Assembly: GCA_031254735.1 (NCBI GenBank)
Contig: JAIRTU010000045.1
Span: forward strand, 1-10,539
Reading direction: 5' to 3'
DNA from: Bacteroidales bacterium
Lineage (GTDB): Bacteria > Bacteroidota > Bacteroidia > Bacteroidales > WCHB1-69
Length of the DNA stretch: 10,539 bases
In this document: one piece after another, positions 1-4,793 of the stretch
How the letters are laid out: each line of letters opens with the position of its first letter
How positions within the stretch are numbered: position 1 is the stretch's first letter
The notes under the pieces: generated by a model
What the model saw: the letters and a program-made list of their open reading frames with translations, nothing else
The model's database searches: none
What the model was told of the DNA's origin: nothing
Made by a program: the position numbers and the translations under genes

Positions 1-200
1 CATTGAAACAGCAAATTTTGCCTGTTCCCGACATTACCACCCAACGCTGCATCGCCGCCGTTCTCTCATCTCTTGATGCAAAAATCGCGCTCAACAATCG
101 TATAAATGATAATTTACCGACACCTGCCCGTTCATCAAGAGAGGCAAAAGATAATCGCGGAGTTTTGATAATTGCTCGCTTTCCCTTTTGTTCTTTATAA
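1..200 (+). CDS. hsdS: Type I R-M specificity subunit, 5' half L (partial, runs off left edge)
   Basis: Only the last 38 or so genuine codons are in the window (3-116). They end in the HsdS central conserved region: KQQILPVPDI, then TQRCIAAVLSSLDAKIALNN and RINDNL. This closely matches residues 141-178 of the complete HsdS at 91-1320, so it is the end of an N-terminal target-recognition half on the plus strand. At s1 (100-116) the hsdS homology stops abruptly. The frame then runs antisense through the 3' end of the neighbouring hsdS, adding about 27 meaningless residues (PTPARSSREAK...) before TAA at 198-200. It is therefore an hsdS 5' half without a 3' half in this orientation. Inversion of 100-803 would attach the A2 half in frame. 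The start and target-recognition domain lie outside the window, so whether its specificity differs from A1 is unknown. Confidence 0.85.
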   Translation, partial: LKQQILPVPDITTQRCIAAVLSSLDAKIALNNRINDNLPTPARSSREAKDNRGVLIIARFPFCSL

Positions 201-1320
201 TCATTGAAAACAATGGTTTTATGGTTGTGTTGAAATTATGCAGAACTTCTTGTGGTGGAATAGCAATTTGCTGTGAATTTGCGAAATTTTCAAATAGAAA
301 ATTTTTTAGCCCGCTTGTTTTTCCTTCATAACCAAAAAACAAACCGCTGTCGTACCAATTTTGCCATTGGAAATAGAAATAATAAAACAAATTTTCATCT
401 ATCAATGAAATGGCTTTGCAGAAATTGGAACAAATGAGCAAATTTTCATAACTTGCAAGTAAATCATCTGTTATACAAACCATTCTGCCTGTTGATTGTG
501 TTGGACTTCCACCTGAAATTTCAATGATAAAATCGCCATTTTGCAAAATTTTGTGGCTATTTTTATCTAAAATAAATCTTTCAGGTGCTTTATTTTCTGT
601 GCCGAAAAGCATTGAGTTTATGTCAGTTCCACGAATACAAGTAACTTTTTTTGTATAATTTCCTTGTTCTGATTCTTTACCCCAATCGCCTGTTTTATTT
701 TCAGCAATTATTTCTTGCAATTTTTTTTCTCTTAATTCATAATTCATAATTTTTAATTGCTCAAACACCGCCTTCGCCATCTGCTCTAAATTATCATTTA
801 TCCGATTATTGAGGGCAATTTTTGCATCAAGAGATGAGAGAAGGGCAGCGATACGGCGTTGAGTGGCAATGTCTGGAACAGGCAATATCTGCTGTTTCAA
901 TGTTTTATCATTCACTCTTTTACGCCCCGAAGTTCCTTCCATACAACTAATTGCACGTTCGCGAAAGGCTGGTGATTTTGCCAGATAATAAACAAACTCT
1001 TTGTCGGAAATATCCTGTTTTTCTCTCAAAACGATAAATTCCGACGAACCAAAAGCAACTTCATTGTCGTCGAGGACATCTACAAATGCAGTTTTCCCGT
1101 TTTCCAAACAGGGAGTAATTTTGGCAAGCAGCGTATCGCCATTTCTGAATTTTGGTCCGGAGGTATAAGCAGCAACCTCAAAACCATTTATTTTTCGGGC
1201 AAATGGCGAAAGTCGTTCCATTGAAATTTTCTTTGCTATATGTCCTTTTTTTATACTCTCAGTAGGATTGAAAAACATAAATTCCTCCATTGTGCTATTG
1301 TAAAAACCTTTCACATTCAT
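91..1320 (-). CDS. hsdS: Type I R-M specificity subunit HsdS, complete (halves A1+A2)
   Basis: This 409-residue protein has the usual HsdS length and architecture. N-terminal target-recognition domain (TRD) 1 spans about 12-145 (FNPTESIKKG, KFRNGDTLLAKITPCLENGKTAF). The central conserved helix region spans about 150-200 (TQRRIAALLSSLDAKIALNN, EQMAKAVFEQL). TRD2 spans about 201-360 (GDWGKE, IRGTDI, GKTSGLKN), and the second conserved helix about 365-400 (LRDYLLPLLMNGQV). HsdS binds DNA and directs HsdM and HsdR to a bipartite target. Residues 173-178 are encoded by site s2, where A1 and A2 join. The stop at 91-93 and the last residues (NYHLYDC) are encoded by the reverse strand of s1 and half L. 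The ATG at 1320 lies 4 bp after the recombinase stop, so the two are probably co-transcribed. An alternative ATG at 1290 would give MEEFMFFNP. It is not in the hsdRM operon and would have to act in trans. Confidence 0.92.
   Translation of the reverse strand: MNVKGFYNSTMEEFMFFNPTESIKKGHIAKKISMERLSPFARKINGFEVAAYTSGPKFRNGDTLLAKITPCLENGKTAFVDVLDDNEVAFGSSEFIVLREKQDISDKEFVYYLAKSPAFRERAISCMEGTSGRKRVNDKTLKQQILPVPDIATQRRIAALLSSLDAKIALNNRINDNLEQMAKAVFEQLKIMNYELREKKLQEIIAENKTGDWGKESEQGNYTKKVTCIRGTDINSMLFGTENKAPERFILDKNSHKILQNGDFIIEISGGSPTQSTGRMVCITDDLLASYENLLICSNFCKAISLIDENLFYYFYFQWQNWYDSGLFFGYEGKTSGLKNFLFENFANSQQIAIPPQEVLHNFNTTIKPLFSMIIKNKRESEQLSKLRDYLLPLLMNGQVSVNYHLYDC
100..116 (+). repeat. Recombination site s1 (17-bp core, one mismatch)
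   Basis: GTATAAATGATAATTTA differs from the consensus GGATAAATGATAATTTA only at 101. It is in plus orientation, and on the plus strand it encodes the INDNL end of hsdS half L. On the minus strand the same bases encode the VNYHL tail of the complete hsdS. The core has 5-bp dyad arms (TAAAT and ATTTA) around GATA, as expected for a tyrosine-recombinase crossover site. That it is the crossover site is inferred from the exact homology break here. Confidence 0.8.
102..150. repeat. 49-bp perfect inverted repeat, left copy (3' ends of A2 and B2)
   Basis: Positions 102-150 are the exact reverse complement of 2982-3030. The repeat covers most of the 17-bp core plus the codons for the conserved HsdS C-terminus (LLPLLMNGQVSV). 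Similarity continues imperfectly to about 162 and 2970. It shows that the two 3' cassettes share their ends and would let s1 and s4 recombine, swapping the positions of A2 and B2. Confidence 0.9.
724..803. repeat. 80-bp perfect inverted repeat, left copy (5' ends of A2 and B2)
   Basis: Positions 724-803 are the exact reverse complement of 2398-2477. The repeat starts with the 17-bp core (787-803) and continues through the shared first codons of the hsdS 3' halves (EQMAKAVFEQLKIMNYELRE) to an A-rich stretch. Beyond it the two halves diverge completely into different TRD2 sequences. It flanks the unit carrying the recombinase and A1, so homologous as well as site-specific recombination could invert 724-2477. 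Confidence 0.95.
787..803 (-). repeat. Recombination site s2 (17-bp core, perfect)
   Basis: On the minus strand this reads GGATAAATGATAATTTA and encodes INDNL at the A1/A2 junction of the complete hsdS. Its 28-bp extension (787-814) is identical to 3016-3043 at s4, because both sites sit downstream of related hsdS 5' halves. Confidence 0.88.
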
Positions 1321-1324
1321 AACT

Positions 1325-2317
1325 TTATCCTATAAATTTTCTGTGTGCAATCTTTACGTTGTTTTGATTAACCATTGCGTAGTGCATGGTGGTATCAATC
1401 TTGACGTGTCCAAGCAGCTTTTGTACCTGCTCAATAGGCATTCCCTTGTCAATAGCCATTGTTGCCAGCGTACGTCGGAACTTGTGCGGATGTACTTTGG
1501 TAATATTGGCGAGCCGTCCAAGTGTTCGCAGACGTACCTCCACACCGCCTATTGTAAGGCGGTTATGCGGATTTGAGAACGACACAAACAGTGCAGGGTT
1601 GTCGTCTTTACGCCCATCGAGGTAGCGGCGTAGATGGATTTTTGTTCGTGCATCGAAATACACTTCGCGCTCACTGCCGCCTTTGCCAAATACCACACAC
1701 TCGCGCTCGTGAAAATCAATGTCCGCACGGTTGATTTTCACAAGTTCGCCCACGCGCATACCCGTCGAGGCAAGCAAATCGATCATCGCCAAGTCACGGA
1801 TATACGGGCAGTTGTCGCGTAGTGCTTCCAAGTTTTCGTCTGTCAGCGTTTCCTTCACAATTTTTCCTGTCTTTACCTTGTGAATCCGCCGTACAGGGCT
1901 TTTCACAATGTAATCTTCGTCTTCGAGCCACGAAAAGAAACTCGAAAAAATGCGGCGGATGTTGTCAATCGTAACTTTGCATGACTTGTTTTTATCCTGA
2001 TAATTGGCCAGATAAAACCGCAAATCATTCGTTGTAATCTCTGCAATCCCTTTGCCGACGATGCAAAGCATGCAGTCTATCGTCGCTGAATAGTATTTGA
2101 GCGTCTTTTCGGAACAGCCCTCCACACGTTTCGACGAAATGAACAGCGCCAGCAAACGTGCGTTGTCGCTGTCGTGATGAGTCTTTTCCGATTTCGTGTC
2201 GGAAATCTCAATGCCGTTAAGATATTTCAAAAGCGTTTTATCCAAAATTTCCATCTGCATTTCGCTGATAATGCCGCCCATAGCGTTCTTAATCTCTTGA
2301 ATCAATTTATTTTTCAT
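1325..2317 (-). CDS. Tyrosine recombinase/integrase, probable hsdS invertase
   Basis: This 330-residue tyrosine recombinase has an N-terminal SAM-like core-binding domain at about 50-145 and a C-terminal catalytic domain at about 155-325. The catalytic set appears complete: R188 (TGMRVGEL), K212 (GKGGSE), H278 and R281 (HPHKFR), H304 (LLGHVKIDTT) and the nucleophile Y313 (HYAMV). Members of this family cut and rejoin DNA at short dyad sites. This one lies between two oppositely oriented copies of a 17-bp core and immediately upstream of a complete hsdS. It is therefore the obvious candidate for inverting the hsdS segments, as related recombinases do at hsdS shufflons in Bacteroides and other genera. 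By eye its composition is more GC-rich than the adjoining hsdS target-recognition regions. The ATG at 2317 is chosen because it opens the full domain; no strong ribosome binding site is visible. Confidence 0.93.
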   Translation of the reverse strand: MKNKLIQEIKNAMGGIISEMQMEILDKTLLKYLNGIEISDTKSEKTHHDSDNARLLALFISSKRVEGCSEKTLKYYSATIDCMLCIVGKGIAEITTNDLRFYLANYQDKNKSCKVTIDNIRRIFSSFFSWLEDEDYIVKSPVRRIHKVKTGKIVKETLTDENLEALRDNCPYIRDLAMIDLLASTGMRVGELVKINRADIDFHERECVVFGKGGSEREVYFDARTKIHLRRYLDGRKDDNPALFVSFSNPHNRLTIGGVEVRLRTLGRLANITKVHPHKFRRTLATMAIDKGMPIEQVQKLLGHVKIDTTMHYAMVNQNNVKIAHRKFIG

Positions 2318-2377
2318 TTTTTTATCTTTTACCGTTAAACTTATTGACTATGAAAAACAAACTCCACTGCGGGCGTG

Positions 2378-2385
2378 TAAAGATA
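2378..2385 (-). promoter_or_regulatory. Possible -7 box for the recombinase-hsdS transcript
   Basis: On the minus strand this reads TATCTTTA, seven of eight bases of the form TATCTTTG found upstream of hsdR (Bacteroidetes consensus TAnnTTTG). It lies about 60 bp upstream of the recombinase ATG. No clear TTTG -33 element is present; that region would fall on site s3 (2398-2414), 12 bp away. If real, recombinase bound at s3 could hinder its own transcription. Confidence 0.35.
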
Positions 2386-2397
2386 CAGAATTCTATT

Positions 2398-2414
2398 GGA
2401 TAAATGATAATTTA
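2398..2414 (+). repeat. Recombination site s3 (17-bp core, perfect)
   Basis: The plus strand reads GGATAAATGATAATTTA. To its right is hsdS cassette B2, in frame from the core. To its left is the recombinase upstream region with no hsdS homology, so this is the one site where no 5' half is attached at present. With one mismatch the match to s4 extends to 20 bp (2395-2414). Confidence 0.88.
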
Positions 2415-2477
2415 GAGCAGATGGCGAAGGCGGTGTTTGAGCAATTAAAAATTATGAATTATGAATTAAGAGAAAAA
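2398..2477. repeat. 80-bp perfect inverted repeat, right copy
   Basis: This is the exact reverse complement of 724-803. It comprises core s3 plus the shared opening codons of the hsdS 3' halves, and ends where the TRD2 sequences of B2 and A2 diverge. Confidence 0.95.
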
Positions 2478-3041
2478 GGCAAATTATCTGACATTGCTAA
2501 TATCACTATGGGACAATCGCCTGATGGTAAATCATATAACGAAAATAAAGAAGGGATTATTTTCTATCAAGGTTGCACGGATTTTGGCGATAGGTTTCCA
2601 AAGGAACGACTATGCACAACAGCACCAACACGATTTGCAGAAATTGGTGATGTCTTGTTGAGTGTGAGAGCACCTGTCGGAACAATGAATATTGCAAATA
2701 CAAAATGCTGTATTGGACGAGGTTTGGCTGCATTGAACAGCAAAGAAAATTATAATTGCTTTTTATATTTTGTTGTGAAAGATTTAATGCCTTATTTCAA
2801 TCGCATTAACAACAGCGGAACTACTTTTGGTGCGATTACAAAAGACGATTTGTTTTCACTTGCAGTAGAAATACCGCCAAAGGAATCTATAATGAGATTT
2901 GAGAAAATTGCTAAACCTATGTTTGATAAGCAATTCCTTATAGCAAAGCAAAACGAAAATCTTACCACCCTCCGCGACTACCTTTTGCCTCTCTTGATGA
3001 ACGGGCAGGTGTCGGTAAATTATCATTTATCCGATTATTGA
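2415..3041 (+). CDS. hsdS: Silent hsdS 3' half (cassette B2, TRD2)
   Basis: This is a detached C-terminal half of HsdS, in the opposite orientation to the operon. From core s3 it encodes EQMAKAVFEQL (end of the central conserved region), then a distinct TRD2 of the MGQSPDGKSYN type (about 20-160 from the ATG at 2421, with SVRAPVG and GTTFGAITKDD). It ends with the second conserved helix, LRDYLLPLLMNGQV. The first in-frame ATG, at 2421, is inside the conserved helix and gives 206 residues. No promoter or ribosome binding site is evident, so it is probably not expressed as placed. The last residues (NYHLSDY, stop at 3039-3041) come from the reverse strand of s4 and hsdS B1. The frame is intact throughout, which argues for regular use through inversion rather than decay. 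It can pair with B1 (via s3/s4) or A1 (via s2/s3). Confidence 0.88.
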   Translation, partial: EQMAKAVFEQLKIMNYELREKGKLSDIANITMGQSPDGKSYNENKEGIIFYQGCTDFGDRFPKERLCTTAPTRFAEIGDVLLSVRAPVGTMNIANTKCCIGRGLAALNSKENYNCFLYFVVKDLMPYFNRINNSGTTFGAITKDDLFSLAVEIPPKESIMRFEKIAKPMFDKQFLIAKQNENLTTLRDYLLPLLMNGQVSVNYHLSDY

Positions 3042-3552
3042 GGACAATTTTTTCGTCGAGGCAGGAAAGAACGGCGGCAATGCGGTGCTGGGTGGCGAGG
3101 TCGGGGATTTCCAATTCCAATTTTTCCAAATCGCCCGGATTAATTGAGGGATAAGCGGAAACATTGTTTGCTGCTACCGTGTGCAAATAATCGGTGTATT
3201 TGTCTTGTGTCAAACAATAATACAGATAAGCAGGATTGATATTTTTTTTGGCATCGACAGTTGCAAAACCCGTTGAAACAACCGTATTTTCTTTCGGATT
3301 TTTTAAAATTCCAAAATGTTGTAGATTAGGGCGAACGGTAGAATACACGATTGTATTGTTTTTTACCGCTCGTTTTGCTCTGCTTGGAATCACATCATTT
3401 TTCGACAATTTGATATAATCGCCAAAAACGCCTTTCGTTACCGAACTTGTATCAAAGTACAGTATTTCGTCGAAATCACTTGTCCGAAACGTATTGCAAT
3501 TTACATCTGCAACATCAGCCAATTTCACTTTTTGTATGTTATTTTTCATCAT
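2962..3552 (-). CDS. hsdS: Operon-linked HsdS, truncated by inversion (5' half B1)
   Basis: This is the hsdS of the hsdRM operon in its off or half state. The product is 196 residues from ATG at 3552; a GTG at 3561 would add three. About residues 1-140 form TRD1 (VKLADVADVN, YFDTSSVTKG, VYSTVRPNLQHFGIL, VVSTGFATVD). About 147-179 form the central conserved region (LATQHRIAAVLSCLDEKIVLNNRINDNL, in two overlapping parts). From residue 180 the homology is lost at site s4, and 17 residues encoded by the reversed 3' end of B2 follow (PTPARSSREAK...) before TAA at 2962-2964. The ATG is 5 bp after the ATPase stop (3558-3560), so the gene is co-transcribed with hsdR, hsdM and the ATPase. N-terminal half HsdS proteins of other type I systems can dimerise and give palindromic specificity, so the short product may not be inert. 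Confidence 0.88.
   Translation of the reverse strand: MMKNNIQKVKLADVADVNCNTFRTSDFDEILYFDTSSVTKGVFGDYIKLSKNDVIPSRAKRAVKNNTIVYSTVRPNLQHFGILKNPKENTVVSTGFATVDAKKNINPAYLYYCLTQDKYTDYLHTVAANNVSAYPSINPGDLEKLELEIPDLATQHRIAAVLSCLDEKIVLNNRINDNLPTPARSSREAKGSRGGW
2982..3030. repeat. 49-bp perfect inverted repeat, right copy
   Basis: This is the exact reverse complement of 102-150. It covers the conserved hsdS 3' end of B2 and most of core s4. Confidence 0.9.
3016..3032 (-). repeat. Recombination site s4 (17-bp core, perfect)
   Basis: On the minus strand this reads GGATAAATGATAATTTA and encodes INDNL, where the hsdS homology of B1 ends. On the plus strand the same bases encode NYHLS at the C-terminus of B2. 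It is the exact inverted partner of s3. Confidence 0.88.
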
Positions 3553-3557
3553 CGTTA

Positions 3558-4793
3558 TCACTGATTATTGGCAAGCAACCAATCTGCTACATTGATTTTA
3601 CGAATACCGTTATAAACAGGATTGAAATCTATGTCTGTGGTTAGCAGATATTTAGGATTTGAATCCTTGATGGCGTTCAGCGAAGAGAGTTCATGTTCGA
3701 GCGTTTCGGGCTGCTGTGTAGTCCAAGCCACCTGATAATATGAGGTATAGCCATCGTGGTCTGTGGCAACAAAATCGACTTCTTTACCATTGATTTGTCC
3801 AACAAAAACATCTTTATGCCTGTGTATCAGTTCAAAATAAACGATATTTTCCAACCAGTGCGAAATATCTTTTTGCATATCGCGTTTGAGCCGTACTTTT
3901 CGGAACGCGGGGTCAACCAAATAATATTTGTTAAGCGTCTGCAATAGCCCTTTCCCTTTGATTTCGTATCGGGGGGCTTTATATAGCAAATACGCCTCAC
4001 ACATAGCGTCCAAATATCTCGCAACTGCTTCTTTATCTACGACTGTACCCTGTGTACGCAACGTATCCGAAATGGAACGAGGCGAGACAAATGAGCCAAC
4101 AGAATCAAATACAAAATCAATAATTTTGTTGAAGTTGTGTTTATCTTTTATGGTCAATCGTTGATATATGTCTTTCTCTATTATAGCATTCAGTACACTT
4201 TTTACAAAATCGTCTGCCTGTTTTTGCTTGATACTCTTTTGATTATAATATTCCGGAATACCGCCTTCAAGTGTATAAACCGCCAAACTTTCTAATTTTG
4301 ATATGTTTGGCGGTTTTGAAATTATATCATTTTGAAATTCAATGAATTGTAATGGTAAAATATTGGTTTCGATATACCTTCCTGTAAGCAGCGTAGCCAA
4401 CTCGCCGGACAGCAAATAAGCATTTGAACCTGTGATATATACATCGCAGTTGGGCTTGATATAGAGGCTATCTACAAGTCGCTGAAAATCGGCAAGGTTT
4501 TGAACTTCATCAAGGAAAATGTAGTTCATCTTGTCGGCGATAAGTTTGTTTTTGATATGCGTATGCACCTGAAAAATATCGCCGAGCGCGAGCGTATCCA
4601 AATCCTCAAAGTTGTAAAACTGTATCTGTGCGGGCGCAATGCCTTGTTGCAGCAATTCATCGGCAAACATCTGCAAGAGCGTGGACTTACCGCACCGGCG
4701 CACACCTGTAATAACCTTGATGATATTTTGGTCTTTCAGGTCGCGCAAGACTTGCATATACTGCTTTCGTTCAATCAGTTTCCGTTCATTCAT
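3558..4793 (-). CDS. AAA ATPase with DUF4143 domain, inserted between hsdM and hsdS
   Basis: This 411-residue protein belongs to the AAA_14/DUF4143 family, common in Bacteroidetes and of unknown cellular role. It has Walker A GVRRCGKST at 30-38, Walker B YIFLDE at 91-96, a sensor-like TGSN at 121-124, and the family-typical GRYIETNILPLQFIEF at 138-153. A probable winged-helix region spans about 215-270. The C-terminal DUF4143 part has the nuclease-fold-like pattern ENIVYFEL, KEVDFV (337-342) and YQVAW (353-357); whether it cuts nucleic acid is not known. Its ATG overlaps the end of hsdM by 8 bp (ATGAATGA), and a GGAGGA lies 8 bp upstream, so it is translationally coupled to hsdM. Its stop is 5 bp before the hsdS start. 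That tight packing argues that it is an established member of the operon and not a chance insertion. It could affect R-M activity or the switch, or be a passenger; nothing in the sequence decides this. Confidence 0.88.
   Translation of the reverse strand: MNERKLIERKQYMQVLRDLKDQNIIKVITGVRRCGKSTLLQMFADELLQQGIAPAQIQFYNFEDLDTLALGDIFQVHTHIKNKLIADKMNYIFLDEVQNLADFQRLVDSLYIKPNCDVYITGSNAYLLSGELATLLTGRYIETNILPLQFIEFQNDIISKPPNISKLESLAVYTLEGGIPEYYNQKSIKQKQADDFVKSVLNAIIEKDIYQRLTIKDKHNFNKIIDFVFDSVGSFVSPRSISDTLRTQGTVVDKEAVARYLDAMCEAYLLYKAPRYEIKGKGLLQTLNKYYLVDPAFRKVRLKRDMQKDISHWLENIVYFELIHRHKDVFVGQINGKEVDFVATDHDGYTSYYQVAWTTQQPETLEHELSSLNAIKDSNPKYLLTTDIDFNPVYNGIRKINVADWLLANNQ

Larger units (their letters stand above)
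787..2414. other. Predicted invertible unit s2-s3: recombinase plus hsdS half A1
   Basis: This segment is bounded by oppositely oriented perfect cores s2 and s3, themselves part of 80-bp perfect inverted repeats. It contains only the recombinase and the hsdS 5' half A1. In the present orientation A1 is fused to A2 on the minus strand. Inverted, the recombinase and A1 would read on the plus strand and A1 would join B2 in frame, ending at the stop at 3039-3041. Each orientation therefore yields a complete hsdS with a different TRD2. The structure is seen directly; the inversion itself is inferred. Confidence 0.7.
2398..3032. other. Predicted invertible segment s3-s4: on/off switch of the operon hsdS
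   Basis: Oppositely oriented identical 17-bp cores bound a 635-bp segment that holds only the hsdS 3' half B2. As sequenced, B2 points away from the operon and hsdS B1 is truncated. Inversion keeps length and frame. Reading from the ATG at 3552 through s4, B2 and s3 to TAA at 2341-2343 gives 1,212 bp, or 403 residues, a normal HsdS length. Codons across the new junction would be INDNL followed by EQMAKA, exactly as in the complete HsdS at 91-1320. Confidence 0.85.

Noticed and set aside
1325..2317. Recombinase as the integrase of a genomic island or integrative element
   Set aside because: No tRNA, no flanking direct-repeat attachment sites and no other mobile-element genes are visible. Its position between inverted cores inside an hsdS array fits a local invertase better, though an island origin in the past cannot be excluded.
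2350..2403. A 17-codon plus-strand ORF starting MKNKL upstream of site s3
   Set aside because: Too short, with no recognisable feature. The likeness to the recombinase start (MKNKL) is a common A-rich opening and nucleotide similarity is not sustained.
2421..3041. The plus-strand hsdS 3' half as an independent gene with its own start
   Set aside because: The ATG at 2421 corresponds to an internal methionine of the conserved helix in the complete HsdS. There is no promoter or ribosome binding site, so it is treated as a silent cassette.
2962..3552. Truncation of the operon hsdS as a frameshift or sequencing error
   Set aside because: The homology ends exactly at a 17-bp inverted core and the missing half is present next to it in reverse, intact and in frame. 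Inversion explains it without any error.
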